Shown: positions 43,509-52,368, counted from the first letter of the stretch. The stretch is DNA of 64,000 nt from UBA1926 sp002337215 (GCA_963973795.1 CAXBAF010000020.1:1-64000), one strand, 5' to 3'. The notes: generated from the letters alone by a model not told the origin. Program-made: numbers and translations.

Positions 43509-45029
43509 TCATCCCGCGATCACGCCCTCGACCTCTGTCAGAATCGCGCGCGCCATCTCGTCCGTCGGCGCCTCGGCGATCAGCCGCATGATCGGCTCCG
43601 TGTTGCTCGCGCGCACATGCACCCACACGCCCTGCTCGGGGAAGTCCACCCGCGCCCCGTCCTGCAGATCCACCGTGGCACGGGCGTCCCGCCCGTGGGG
43701 GTCGCCCCCGTCGCCGCCGTAGTGCTTCGCGATCTTCTCCACCGCGGGCTGCGCGTCCGCCTTGCTCGCGATGTTCACCTTCTGCTTGACGATCGCATAC
43801 CCAGCCCCACCGGGCGAATACGAATCGATCTGCGCGACCAACTCGCTCACGGTCTTCCCCGTGCGCACCATCAGGCTCAGGACCAGCGCCATCGACCCCA
43901 GCGAGTCGCGCACATACACGACCTCCGGCCAGATCACGCCCCCGTTGCCCTCGCCCCCGAGCACCACGTTCTGCCCCTCGGACTTGAGCTTCTTCATCAC
44001 CTCAACAACATTCGCCTCGCCCACCGGCGTGCGCACAACCCGCCCGCCGTGCTTCGCCGCGACATCGTCGATCATCCGCGAGGTGCTCAGGTTCGCCACC
44101 AGCACGGCGTCCCCCGTGGCACGGGCGCCCCGCCCGTGTTCTCCGTCGCCTCCGCCCATCGCCGAAAGCACACTCTCGGCGCACAGCGCCAGTGTGTACT
44201 CCTCCCCGATGTACCGCCCGTTCTCATCGACGATCGCCAGCCGGTCCGCGTCCGGGTCCTGGGCGAACCCAATATCCGCCTTCAGCCCGGGCACCGCGTC
44301 GCAAAGCCCGCCGGCGCCCGACAGGTTCTCCGCCGTGGGCTCGGGGGTATGCGGGAAGATGCCGGTATCCTCTCCGTGCAGTTGCACGAAGCCAACCGTC
44401 ATCATCTGCAGGAGCCTCGAGGCCCCGTGTGCCCCAGAGCAGTTCACAGAATCGAGCACCGCCAGACGGGGAATCTTGCCGCGTCCGCCCCATCCATAAA
44501 ACCCGCCGACCGCCTCGAGGACATCGCCCGCGTGCACAACCGCGATGTCCGGATCGTCCGAGTCCCGATATCCCAGCTCCGACGCCTCGGTCATCCATGA
44601 GACCTCGTTGTTCTCGAAGCGCGCGACGATCTCCGAGGCGGTGCTCGCTCCCGGCGCACTCGCCTCACCGTCCTCGACCAGCAGACACTTCAGCCCATTC
44701 CACTCTTGGGGGTTATGGCTTGCAGTGACGATCATTGCAGCGTCACAGTGCCGCATGACTGCCGTCACCCCAGCCGCCGGTGTCATCAGCACGCCGCAAT
44801 CCAGGACCTCGCAGCCAACCCCCCGCAGCCCAGCCGCGGCCGCGTCGAGGAACACCCCACCACCGTCCCGCCCATCCCGACATATCAGCACCTTCCCCGC
44901 GCCGCCGAGCCGCTCATTGAGCCACCCCCCAAACGCCCCCGCGTACCGCACCGCCACCTCGGGCGTCAAGCTCTCGCCCACGATCCCACGCAGCCCACTC
45001 ACACCCACGATCAACGGCGCATCACTCAT
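43509..45029 (-). CDS. Phosphoglucosamine/phosphomannomutase-type alpha-D-phosphohexomutase
   Basis: 506 aa; GGAG six bases before the ATG at 45029 selects this among three adjacent ATGs. Family motifs: GLRGIVGESLTPEVAVRYAG, the phosphoserine loop TASHNPQEWNG, metal-binding DPDADRLAI, sugar-binding GEGNGGVIWP and the C-terminal RASNTEPIMRLIAE. GlmM is likely for peptidoglycan or LPS precursors, but ManB cannot be excluded. Two odd loops, GDGEHGRGARATGD and GDPHGRDARATVD, are encoded by palindromic repeats inserted in frame (43675-43698 and 44116-44138) and are not part of the normal fold. Confidence 0.92.
   Translation of the reverse strand: MSDAPLIVGVSGLRGIVGESLTPEVAVRYAGAFGGWLNERLGGAGKVLICRDGRDGGGVFLDAAAAGLRGVGCEVLDCGVLMTPAAGVTAVMRHCDAAMIVTASHNPQEWNGLKCLLVEDGEASAPGASTASEIVARFENNEVSWMTEASELGYRDSDDPDIAVVHAGDVLEAVGGFYGWGGRGKIPRLAVLDSVNCSGAHGASRLLQMMTVGFVQLHGEDTGIFPHTPEPTAENLSGAGGLCDAVPGLKADIGFAQDPDADRLAIVDENGRYIGEEYTLALCAESVLSAMGGGDGEHGRGARATGDAVLVANLSTSRMIDDVAAKHGGRVVRTPVGEANVVEVMKKLKSEGQNVVLGGEGNGGVIWPEVVYVRDSLGSMALVLSLMVRTGKTVSELVAQIDSYSPGGAGYAIVKQKVNIASKADAQPAVEKIAKHYGGDGGDPHGRDARATVDLQDGARVDFPEQGVWVHVRASNTEPIMRLIAEAPTDEMARAILTEVEGVIAG
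43675..43698. repeat. Palindromic repeat inside the mutase gene, copy 1
   Basis: GTGGCACGGGCGTCCCGCCC, then GTGG. CACGGGCG / CGCCCGTG pair around TCC. It encodes HGRDARAT on the minus strand in the mutase frame. It shares its layout with the intergenic family B arms. Confidence 0.8.
44116..44138. repeat. Palindromic repeat inside the mutase gene, copy 2
   Basis: GTGGCACGGGCGCCCCGCCC, then GTG. It encodes HGRGARAT in the mutase frame, one base different in the core from copy 1. Confidence 0.8.
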
Positions 45030-45191
45030 CATCATCTCCACAGACACAAGCACTCAATCGGGGCACGCGCACCACGCACCGGCCAGCAACTCTAGTGCCA
45101 CGAGCCTGACAAGCGACAGTGCCGCAGCGTGTTCCACAGCTCTGCCGATCCGCCGCGGAGCCCACGCCTCGGAATCAACGCATGCCCCTTC

Positions 45192-45277
45192 GGGTGCCAT
45201 GGAGACGGCGCAGCCTTCTCCATGATCGCCCTGTCGCATGCGTGGAGAAACCGCTCCGCGGCGTCTCGAAGGCACCC
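45192..45277. repeat. Family A 86-bp compound palindrome, copy 1
   Basis: Starts GGGTGCCATGGAGACGGCGC. Two hairpins (CATGGAGA..TCTCCATG and GGAGAAACCGC..GCGGCGTCTC) are separated by a variable centre, and the element closes with GGCACCC. Same orientation as the copy at 45828. Confidence 0.85.
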
Positions 45278-45291
45278 CGAGCGGCCTTCCG

Positions 45292-45360
45292 TGTGCCACG
45301 GCCATCCTGGCCGTGCCGATCCGAATCCGACTCCCGCACGGCCAGGATGGCCGTGGCACA
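45292..45360. repeat. Family B compound palindrome
   Basis: A 24-base arm beginning TGTGCCACGGCCATCCTGG is repeated as its exact inverse after 21 bases. Each arm is itself a palindrome around ATCC. Total 69 bp. Confidence 0.85.
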
Positions 45361-45439
45361 CCGAGGGACCGGTTCAAGAACGCCGCGAGACCCGGTGCCT
45401 CCCCATCGCCCACTCTCTTTTTGCCCATCGACCGCTCCC

Positions 45440-45445
45440 TATCCT
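45440..45445 (+). promoter_or_regulatory. -10-like TATCCT, six bases before ATG
   Basis: TATCCT, CACCCC, ATG at 45452. No ribosome-binding site. Confidence 0.5.
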
Positions 45446-45451
45446 CACCCC

Positions 45452-45706
45452 ATGTACGACTTCTTCCTCGGCAAGTGGGGCCTCGACTGGGCCGCCGCGA
45501 TCTTCATGTTCATCAGCATCTACCGCCTGGGCGAGCACAAGCGCGACGGGTTCATTCACGCCGCCCTCGCGAGCATGTTCTGGATCGCGTTCAATGTGAA
45601 GGTCGAGTCCGCCGCGGGAATCGTCGCCAACGCTATCATCCTCGCGATGTCGGTCCGCAGCTTCCGCAAGGCCGCCAAGCCCGCCCCTGAGGCCGACGCC
45701 GCCTGA
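45452..45706 (+). CDS. Small hypothetical membrane protein
   Basis: 84 aa: MYDFFLGKWGLDWAAAIFMF, then ISIYRLGEHKRDGFIHAALA, then a second helix SMFWIAFNVKVESAAGIVANAI. Two or three membrane helices and a charged tail (RSFRKAAKPAPEADAA). The start is supported by TATCCT-N6-ATG. No family recognised. It is bordered on both sides by palindromic repeat clusters. Confidence 0.65.
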   Translation: MYDFFLGKWGLDWAAAIFMFISIYRLGEHKRDGFIHAALASMFWIAFNVKVESAAGIVANAIILAMSVRSFRKAAKPAPEADAA

Positions 45707-45731
45707 ATCGTTCGAGGTCGATCTCCGCTGC

Positions 45732-45788
45732 GCCACGGCCATCCTGGCCGTGCCGATCCGGCGCCGACACTTACACGGCCAGGATGGC
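45732..45788. repeat. Family B compound palindrome, second copy
   Basis: GCCACGGCCATCCTGGCCGT, a central stretch, then ACGGCCAGGATGGC. Confidence 0.75.
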
Positions 45789-45827
45789 GCTCTGTCAACA
45801 CCATCCCGCCATTCTCATTCCCCGCTC

Positions 45828-45913
45828 GGGTGCCATGGAGACGGCGCAGCCTTCTCCATGATCCGCTCCTCACCGGCATGGAGAAACCGCTTCGCGGCGT
45901 CTCCATGGCACCC
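45828..45913. repeat. Family A 86-bp compound palindrome, copy 2
   Basis: The outer 16 bases GGGTGCCATGGAGACG pair perfectly with CGTCTCCATGGCACCC at the other end; two inner hairpins as in copy 1. Confidence 0.88.
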
Positions 45914-45982
45914 AATTGTGGTTTCTACAGTGCAGCAGAATGGCCGTAGCACATGCCCTCGGCGCTCAACACTTTCAATCTA

Positions 45983-46075
45983 CGGTGCCCGCCTTGGACC
46001 CGAGAAGGGCGAAGGCGGTTCGACTATCCGTCGCCTTCCGTTCGTGGTTCGCCCTGCGGGTCGAACCACGGCACC
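45983..46075. repeat. Family C compound palindrome, second copy
   Basis: From CGGTGCC to GGCACC. Its second half contains CGTGGTTCGCCCTGCGGGTC, then GAACCACGG; the first half is a diverged inverse copy. Confidence 0.65.
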
Positions 46076-46146
46076 AATGCACGACAGAACCCAACACCAA
46101 CAAATACCCCGTGCCACCGGAACCCCTCCGAGGCTCGCTCAACCTG

Positions 46147-46632
46147 TCAGCCTTCCAGTTCCCCCGCCTCGGGCACCCGCCCCAGCCTCGCCAACACGTT
46201 GTTCCGGTACCGGGCGTTGCCCCCGATCTCCTCGCCCATCCACTCGAAGGGCTCGAACGCCAACGCCTCGGCCTCGGTCTCGAACTCCACCTCAGCGACC
46301 ACCAGCCCGCTCAGCGCGCCGTAGTAGACATCGACCTCGACCCTGACGCCCTGCTCGATCTTCAGGTACCGGCTCTTCTCGAGCCGCTTGCCTTCCGTCA
46401 GTTCCCACAGCCCGTCCGCCGTCGCGTCGTCGATGTCGATCTCCGTCTCGTGGCGCACCATCCCCCCGCCCCGCTTGATGCCAAGCGTGTTCCGCCCCTC
46501 TTCGCGGCGCAGTCGGATCTCCGTCCCGTCCGTCGGGTCGAGGGCGATGTAGCCCTGCTGCATCACCCGGCCCGCCCCGTCGAACGACATCGGCCCATCC
46601 ACCAGAAATTTCCGCTCGATCTCGGTGCCCAT
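46147..46632 (-). CDS. CYTH-domain protein (triphosphate tunnel metalloenzyme)
   Basis: 161 aa. MGTEIERKFLVDG carries the family signature ExExK at the start. Further charged tunnel residues follow: TEIRLRREEGRNTLGIKRGG, then RHETEIDI, EKSRYLKIE, VRVEVDVYYG and VVAEVEFETEAEA. Length and order match short CYTH proteins (CYTH/ygiF-like, NE1496-like). Such enzymes hydrolyse inorganic triphosphate or act on nucleoside triphosphates; the true substrate here is unknown. The start is taken at MGTEIERKF because the upstream frame is not conserved-looking. Confidence 0.9.
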   Translation of the reverse strand: MGTEIERKFLVDGPMSFDGAGRVMQQGYIALDPTDGTEIRLRREEGRNTLGIKRGGGMVRHETEIDIDDATADGLWELTEGKRLEKSRYLKIEQGVRVEVDVYYGALSGLVVAEVEFETEAEALAFEPFEWMGEEIGGNARYRNNVLARLGRVPEAGELEG

Positions 46633-46721
46633 GAGTATGTTGTACACGCTCCCGCCGCACCCCTGCCGCTCACCTGGTGCCCAAAGACGGACCGGGACGC
46701 GGGCAACGAAGGATCCGATCC

Positions 46722-46916
46722 GTGCGCACCGCCATCCGCCTGCTCTGGACACTCACCTGCGTCCTCGTCGCGGCGGGGCTGCTGGGTGCCCTGCTCGGGC
46801 TCAAGTTCAGTTCCTGGCCGCTCGCGATCGTCGGGGCCCTGGTCGGCATCCCCGCCGGGTGGGTCTTCGCCCGGCTCGCCTCGCCCGTCGAATTCTTCCT
46901 GCAAACCATGGACTGA
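46722..46916 (+). CDS. Small membrane protein
   Basis: 64 aa from a GTG with AAGGA eight bases upstream: VRTAIRLLWTLTCVLVAAGL, then LGALLGLKFSSWPLAIVGAL, then VGIPAGWVFARLASPVEFF. Two membrane helices with a short loop. No family recognised. The longer frame from 46677 adds only basic residues. It stands 204 bp before atpD on the same strand. Confidence 0.55.
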   Translation: MRTAIRLLWTLTCVLVAAGLLGALLGLKFSSWPLAIVGALVGIPAGWVFARLASPVEFFLQTMD

Positions 46917-47120
46917 CCGAGCCGCCCGCCACTGGCCCCACGACGCCGCCCGACCTATCGTTGCGGCCCCGCGAGACACATTCCGGGGCGACAAGCAGCA
47001 CGATACCGTACAGAAACCACACCGACGCTCAGAAACGCGGTGTGCACCAGTCCACGAAGGCCGATCGGCCCGTCAAACGCCATCGAGCGGACGGGCAGCC
47101 CGAAGAAAGGACCGCCACTT

Positions 47121-48569
47121 ATGGCCGCAGGAACCAAAGGCACCATCTCTCAGGTCATCGGATCGACCTTCGATGCGCAGTTTCCCGAGGACGCGCTCCC
47201 CGAGATCTACAACGCCGTTGATATCGCATGGACCCAGGACGGCGAGGAGAAGACCCTCGTCGGCGAGGTCCAGCAGCACCTGGGCGGAGGCCGAGTCCGC
47301 GCCGTCGCGCTCGGCTCGACCGACGGCCTGAAGCGTGGCATGCCGATTATCGATACCGGCGCCCCCGTGGCCGTCCCCGTCGGCGAGAAGGTCCTGGGCC
47401 GGGTCTTCAACCTGCTGGGCGAGCCGATCGACAACAAGCCCGCCCCCGAGGGCGTGAGCCGCAGCCCGATCCACCGCGAGGCACCCGCGTTCAGCGAGCT
47501 CAACCCGCGGACCGAGGTCCTCCCCACCGGCATCAAGGTCGTTGACCTTCTCTGCCCCTTCGTCCGGGGCGGCAAGATCGGCCTCTTCGGCGGTGCGGGC
47601 GTCGGCAAGACCGTCATCATCCAGGAGATGATCGCCCGCGTCGCCCGCGAGTTCGGCGGCTACTCCGTCTTCTGCGGCGTCGGCGAACGCACCCGCGAGG
47701 GCAATGACCTCTGGCGCGAAATGGCCGAGGCCGAGTACACCGACGCCGACGGCAAGACCGCCCACGTCCTCGACAAGGTCGCGATGGTCTTCGGCCAGAT
47801 GAACGAACCCCCCGGAGCCCGCCTCCGCGTCGCCCTGTCCGGCCTCACCATGGCCGAGAACTTCCGCGATGAGTCGGGTAAGGAAACCATGATGTTCGTC
47901 GACAACATCTTCCGCTTCACCCAGGCGGGTTCGGAAGTGTCGGCGCTGCTGGGCCGGATGCCGTCGGCCGTGGGCTACCAGCCCACGCTCTCCACCGAGA
48001 TGGGCGAACTCCAGGAACGCATCACCTCGACCGCCAAGGGCGCGATCACCTCGGTGCAGGCCATCTACGTGCCCGCCGACGACCTGACCGACCCCGCGCC
48101 CGCGACGGCGTTCGCCCACCTCGACGCCTTCGTCGTTCTGGAGCGTTCGATCGCCGAGAAGGGCATCTTCCCCGCCGTCGACCCCCTCGCCTCGACCTCG
48201 ACAATCCTCGACCCGACCATCCTGGGCGAGCGGCACTACGCCGTCTCCCAGCAGGTCCAGCGCATCCTCCAGCGCTACAAGGACCTCCAGGACATCATCG
48301 CCATCCTCGGCGTCGACGAGCTCTCCGAAGACGACAAGCTCATCGTGGCCCGCGCCCGGAAGATCGAACGCTTCCTCAGCCAGCCGTTCTACGTCGCCGA
48401 GGTCTTCACCGGCTTCCCGGGCATCTACACCAGCCTCGAGGACACCATCGACTCGTTCGAGCGCCTCTGCGCCGGCGAGGGCGACGACCTCCCCGAATCC
48501 GCCTTCATGTATGTCGGCACCCTCGACGACGCCCGCGCCAAGGCCGAGAAGGCCGCCGCGAACGCCTGA
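47121..48569 (+). CDS. atpD: F1F0 ATP synthase beta subunit
   Basis: 482 aa; AAAGGA nine bases before the ATG, with 27 open upstream codons rejected. Catalytic beta subunit: P-loop LFGGAGVGKTVIIQEM near 156, GVGERTREGNDLWREM with the catalytic Glu, MVFGQMNEPPGARLRV, MMFVDNIFRFTQAGSEVSAL and the DELSEDDKL-type motif ILGVDELSEDDKLIVARARK. All catalytic residues I look for are present. The usual atpA, atpG and atpC neighbours are absent: the gene stands alone, followed 26 bases on by its own terminator. It must supply beta subunit to a complex encoded elsewhere. Confidence 0.97.
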   Translation: MAAGTKGTISQVIGSTFDAQFPEDALPEIYNAVDIAWTQDGEEKTLVGEVQQHLGGGRVRAVALGSTDGLKRGMPIIDTGAPVAVPVGEKVLGRVFNLLGEPIDNKPAPEGVSRSPIHREAPAFSELNPRTEVLPTGIKVVDLLCPFVRGGKIGLFGGAGVGKTVIIQEMIARVAREFGGYSVFCGVGERTREGNDLWREMAEAEYTDADGKTAHVLDKVAMVFGQMNEPPGARLRVALSGLTMAENFRDESGKETMMFVDNIFRFTQAGSEVSALLGRMPSAVGYQPTLSTEMGELQERITSTAKGAITSVQAIYVPADDLTDPAPATAFAHLDAFVVLERSIAEKGIFPAVDPLASTSTILDPTILGERHYAVSQQVQRILQRYKDLQDIIAILGVDELSEDDKLIVARARKIERFLSQPFYVAEVFTGFPGIYTSLEDTIDSFERLCAGEGDDLPESAFMYVGTLDDARAKAEKAAANA

Positions 48570-48594
48570 TCGAACCGACAGTCCGATCCACACG

Positions 48595-48622
48595 AGCCGC
48601 GTCGCGAGACGCGGCTTTTTTT
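48595..48622 (+). terminator. Rho-independent terminator after atpD
   Basis: Perfect 9-bp stem AGCCGCGTC / GACGCGGCT, loop GCGA, then seven T. Confidence 0.92.
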
Positions 48623-48845
48623 GTGTCTGAGGTATGCCGACTTCGGGGGATCAACGCCACACGATCGACCGCGCGCGAGCCTCCGTTGACCCGAATTCCG
48701 CCGGTTCCATTGCCGCACGCCCGGCCGGTGTCATGCTTCCTATTGCCAGGGAGGAACGAACACAGAGACCACCCCGTGAGGCCAGGCCGAATCCGGTCCG
48801 GGGACATGGAATATCGCCCGACGTCGGGGGAAGAAGGAGAATCCG

Positions 48846-49532
48846 ATGCGCACCACCATCATCACCGCCGCCCTAGTGCTCTCCGCGGGTATCGCGAGCG
48901 CGGCGCACACCTCCGCCTTCTATATCGAGAACGGCCGAGCTTCGCTGCTCGGATTCGCCCCGCCCAGCGCCGTGACATTCCGCCTCGACATGGCACCCGA
49001 CACCGACAACCCCGCGACCGGCGTCTACTCGATCGACATGCCCGCCGCGGGCACCATGTGCGAAGTCTGGATCACCGGTGAGTTCGGGTTCGATATGAAC
49101 GGCGACGGCGAGACCGACATGGGCTTCGAATTCGATCCCATCATGGTCGACAACACGTTCGAATCCAACGGATTCCGAACCGCGTGGTCCGTCCCCTATG
49201 CGATCAACGTCGGCGACTTCGAGATCGACCTCACGCCGTTCGGCCTTGGCACCAGCGTGATGTTCAACAATGTCACCCTCGCCCTCTTGGGTGGCGACAC
49301 CGACAACCCCGCACCCGAGGGCGAACTCGGACCCGACGCGTTCATGGAGTTCGGCTTCAGCGCCGATATCGGAATCGAAGGACCAGCCACGATGCCGGCC
49401 GCAGACATCTTCGAGCAAGCCGGGCTCTTCAACATGCGTTACAACGCGGGGCTCGGGTTCATGCTCATCCCCACACCCGCCGCCGCCACACTGCTGGCGC
49501 TCGCAGCGTTTGTTCCCAGGCGTCGGCGCTAG
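48846..49532 (+). CDS. Secreted protein with PEP-CTERM-like sorting signal
   Basis: 228 aa. GAAGGAG six bases before the ATG. The signal peptide ends near ASAAH. The mature domain is acidic and beta-rich (FDMNGDGETDMGFEFDPIMV, then FEIDLTPFGLGTSVMFNNVT). The C-terminus IPTPAAATLLALAAFVPRRR plus a final Arg has the Pro-rich motif, hydrophobic helix and Arg cluster of PEP-CTERM-like exosortase substrates. This is a different surface-sorting tag from the dockerins elsewhere in the window. No exosortase gene is nearby. Confidence 0.78.
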   Translation: MRTTIITAALVLSAGIASAAHTSAFYIENGRASLLGFAPPSAVTFRLDMAPDTDNPATGVYSIDMPAAGTMCEVWITGEFGFDMNGDGETDMGFEFDPIMVDNTFESNGFRTAWSVPYAINVGDFEIDLTPFGLGTSVMFNNVTLALLGGDTDNPAPEGELGPDAFMEFGFSADIGIEGPATMPAADIFEQAGLFNMRYNAGLGFMLIPTPAAATLLALAAFVPRRRR

Positions 49533-49704
49533 CCCCCTCGACGCGATCAACATTCCTCTGAGCCCCGACGAGCCCGACTGCCACGAGGCGTGGGGTCGCC
49601 GCGTGCACGACCCCCCTTCTCACATTTTCGAACGGTCCGTGGTCAGAACGCCGCCTTCACCGAGGCCGCGCTCGGTCTGAAAGAACGACACACGCAACCC
49701 GCCT

Positions 49705-52368
49705 TCAGGGGCACCCACTCACGAACACACCGACGAACAGCGCGATATCCCCGAGGTCGTACACCCCGTCCCCGTTCAGATCGCTGATGTCCGACGCGCC
49801 GACGAACCCCGTCACGAACGCATTGATGTCCGCGAGATCCAGCACGCCGGCCGGCAGCGCAAGATCCGCCCCGCAAGCGCCCGCGATCGCGGTCTCGGAT
49901 GCCATGAACCCGATCCCGTACGCGAGCCGGGCATCCACGCTCGGATCGTTCAACCCCACCGCGCCACGGTGCACGGGCCCCGTCGTCGCGCTCGTCACCG
50001 AGTCCACGGTCGCCGTCAGTTCATGCTCGACGCCATCGACGACAACCCGCACCCCGACCGACGACCCCACCATCGCGGGCTCGAACGGCGCGTGCAGACG
50101 GACCCGGAACTCCGTCGTCGGCTCGTCCCCAACGATCGGCTCACCCGCCCCGTCCAGCAGCTCCAGCGAGATCGCGTCGCGGGACAGATACGCCAGCGAG
50201 ACGTTCAGCCCCGCGTTGTGCGCCACCCAGCCCTCCGCGTGCCGGTACTCGCTGCGGAACTCGTAGGGGTAGTGCTCCGTCGCGGCGCACGAGTTGATCG
50301 TCCCCCGGCACAGCTCGAGCCACCCCGCACGCCCCGTGTAGATCCGGGGCCACCACGCGTCGATCCCAGGGAAGTCCGCCCCCGGGATGCCGCTCGTCGC
50401 CGCACCGACGGGGTTCCGCCCGAACAGGTTGTCGAAGTGGCTCGCCCGCAGTTCGCCCAGCCGCCCGCCCCGAGGCCCAGAGGCGTGATCGCCGACCCCG
50501 TCGATCCCGAGCGCCTCGATCGACGCGAGGATCCCCGGGAACGCCGCGATATTGCCCGGCTCGTTCCACGGCTGCGGGATCGTCCACGACTCCGTGTCGT
50601 ACCTCCGGAAGTCGTAGAGGTTGTCGCTCAGCGCCACCGCGTTGTCGACCCACGCGTCCAGCCACGCCCCGAGACCCGCGGGCGCGACATCCGGATGCTC
50701 GGCCTGCAACATCGCGAGCCCCGTGTAGCACTTGAACTCGCTGACCCGCTGCTCCTTCGCGATCACTTTGTCGGTCGGGTCGTAGGTCGAGATCACCCAG
50801 GCCGCCTGCGCGACCGCGGCGTCCAGAAACGCGTCCGCGTTTGCGAGCCCGTCGCGCACCGCGACCTCGTGCATCATCAGGTTCGGCATGACCGAGTGCC
50901 CCGGCGCGTCCTTGCCCTTGAAGCTCCCCACGAGCGTGACGACGTCGTACAGACCGACCTGCGACCACCAACCGATCGTCGCGTCGCGCACCGAGAGATA
51001 GAACGACTCGTCCACATCGTCCGCGAAGCTCGGATAGAGGTACAGGAAGAACGCCAGCTGCTCGATCGCCTGTGAGAAGATCCCGCGGACCGGGTTCGCC
51101 GTCGTGTCCATGTCCTCATCGGGGTCGAGGTAGATCATCCCCGTGCCCCAGTGCAACAACTTCACCGCGTCGCTCGCGCTGTTGTCGAGTGTCGCCACGA
51201 TCCCCGTGTGATAGTCCTCAGCGGTCGCCGGGAAGTTGAAATCGAAAAACGAGTTCTCGAACACGTACCCCGGGTCCAGCAGCGCCGAGCCCTCCGCCGG
51301 CAGATCGATCTCGGGAATCGTGTTTTCGTAATACCCGGGGTGCGCCGCGTACTGCATCGCCAGCGAGATCATCTCGCCCGTGAAGTACCCGCCGTCGCGC
51401 CAGCCCCCACCCCCGCTCCCCGAGGGGTGCGTCGAGACCATCGTCCGCGAATCGATCATGAAGTGCAGCGCGTCCTCCGTCGTCCGACGCAGCGTCAGCA
51501 TCCGCCCGATCTCGAACGGGTGCGAGAGACCATCATCGAAGGGCTCCCCGTCCGACCGGTTGCCACTCACCCGCACGCGGTACTCCAGATCGTCCACCGC
51601 GGGCTCGAAAGCCGAGAAATCCCCCAAGCCCCCGGTCACCGTTCCAGAGAACACCACCCCACCCGACCCCTGCTCGATCACCTCGAACAGCGACCCGTCC
51701 TCGGTGATCGGCGCCGTGAACCGCTTCGCCCCCGCTGTGTCGTATCCGATCTGGTTCACCAGCACCGGGTGCGCCGTCGGATCGGTAAGGTCGCTGGGCA
51801 TGAAGATCCCCGCCCCCAGCTCGGGGGTCCCGCCGCCGTCCAGCGGAGCCCACAGCAGCACCTCGCGCACCCGCACGAACCCGCTGTCGGTCATCCACAT
51901 CCGGAAGCTCGACGCCGTCACGGGCCCGTCGAACGGGACCGCCAGCTCCGCCTCTTCATTGCCACTCACCTCAGAGCCGGGGACCGTCCGCCAGGTCTCG
52001 CCGTCGAGCCACTGCAACTCGAAGTCCGAGATCGGGAACTGCTCACCGCTTGCCCGCGGAACCTCGATGCCCATCCAGATGTGGTAGCTCCCCAGCGTCA
52101 CCGCCTCGGGAAGATCCAGCCGCAACCAGTGCGGCCCGCCGACATTTGCGCTCACCCAACGCCCGTCGTCCTGCACACGCTCATCGATCGCCTCCCAGGC
52201 CGGCGAGTCGTTCGTCCACTGCGAGCTCGCCGAGGCATCTGCTCCCACCGCGAGATTGGGCGGCTCGTCCCCAGCGCCCGACGAGGCGACGCACAGTCCC
52301 AACGACAGCCACGCCGCGGCCCGCACACCCGCAACACACCCACCCGCCAGACCATCCAGACACTGCAT
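49705..52368 (-). CDS. Multidomain GH9-like enzyme with F5/8 C domain and dockerin
   Basis: 887 aa. The ATG at 52368 has GGGGAG eight bases upstream; a GTG three bases earlier is possible. Order: signal peptide; F5/8 type C-like domain (NLAVGADASASSQWTNDSPA, then HWLRLDLPEAVTLGSYHIWM), about 35-175; CelD-N Ig-like domain (HPVLVNQIGYDTAGAKRFTA), about 205-290; GH9-like (alpha/alpha)6 barrel about 300-740 (ASHFDNLFGRNPVG, HAEGWVAHNAGLNVSLAYLS); dockerin (CGADLALPAGVLDLADI, ending FVSGCP). GH9 enzymes cut beta-1,4-glucans. The catalytic DAGD is WRDGGYF here, so one Asp seems replaced and activity or substrate may differ. Confidence 0.82.
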   Translation of the reverse strand: MQCLDGLAGGCVAGVRAAAWLSLGLCVASSGAGDEPPNLAVGADASASSQWTNDSPAWEAIDERVQDDGRWVSANVGGPHWLRLDLPEAVTLGSYHIWMGIEVPRASGEQFPISDFELQWLDGETWRTVPGSEVSGNEEAELAVPFDGPVTASSFRMWMTDSGFVRVREVLLWAPLDGGGTPELGAGIFMPSDLTDPTAHPVLVNQIGYDTAGAKRFTAPITEDGSLFEVIEQGSGGVVFSGTVTGGLGDFSAFEPAVDDLEYRVRVSGNRSDGEPFDDGLSHPFEIGRMLTLRRTTEDALHFMIDSRTMVSTHPSGSGGGGWRDGGYFTGEMISLAMQYAAHPGYYENTIPEIDLPAEGSALLDPGYVFENSFFDFNFPATAEDYHTGIVATLDNSASDAVKLLHWGTGMIYLDPDEDMDTTANPVRGIFSQAIEQLAFFLYLYPSFADDVDESFYLSVRDATIGWWSQVGLYDVVTLVGSFKGKDAPGHSVMPNLMMHEVAVRDGLANADAFLDAAVAQAAWVISTYDPTDKVIAKEQRVSEFKCYTGLAMLQAEHPDVAPAGLGAWLDAWVDNAVALSDNLYDFRRYDTESWTIPQPWNEPGNIAAFPGILASIEALGIDGVGDHASGPRGGRLGELRASHFDNLFGRNPVGAATSGIPGADFPGIDAWWPRIYTGRAGWLELCRGTINSCAATEHYPYEFRSEYRHAEGWVAHNAGLNVSLAYLSRDAISLELLDGAGEPIVGDEPTTEFRVRLHAPFEPAMVGSSVGVRVVVDGVEHELTATVDSVTSATTGPVHRGAVGLNDPSVDARLAYGIGFMASETAIAGACGADLALPAGVLDLADINAFVTGFVGASDISDLNGDGVYDLGDIALFVGVFVSGCP

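Larger units (their letters stand above)
45030..45451. other. 422-bp intergenic repeat region
   Basis: No gene. Holds one full family A repeat (45192-45277) and one full family B repeat (45292-45360), placed between the mutase gene and a small membrane protein gene. Confidence 0.7.
45707..46146. other. 440-bp intergenic region filled with three repeat families
   Basis: In order: family B (45732-45788), family A (45828-45913), family C (45983-46075). No gene seen. Confidence 0.75.
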
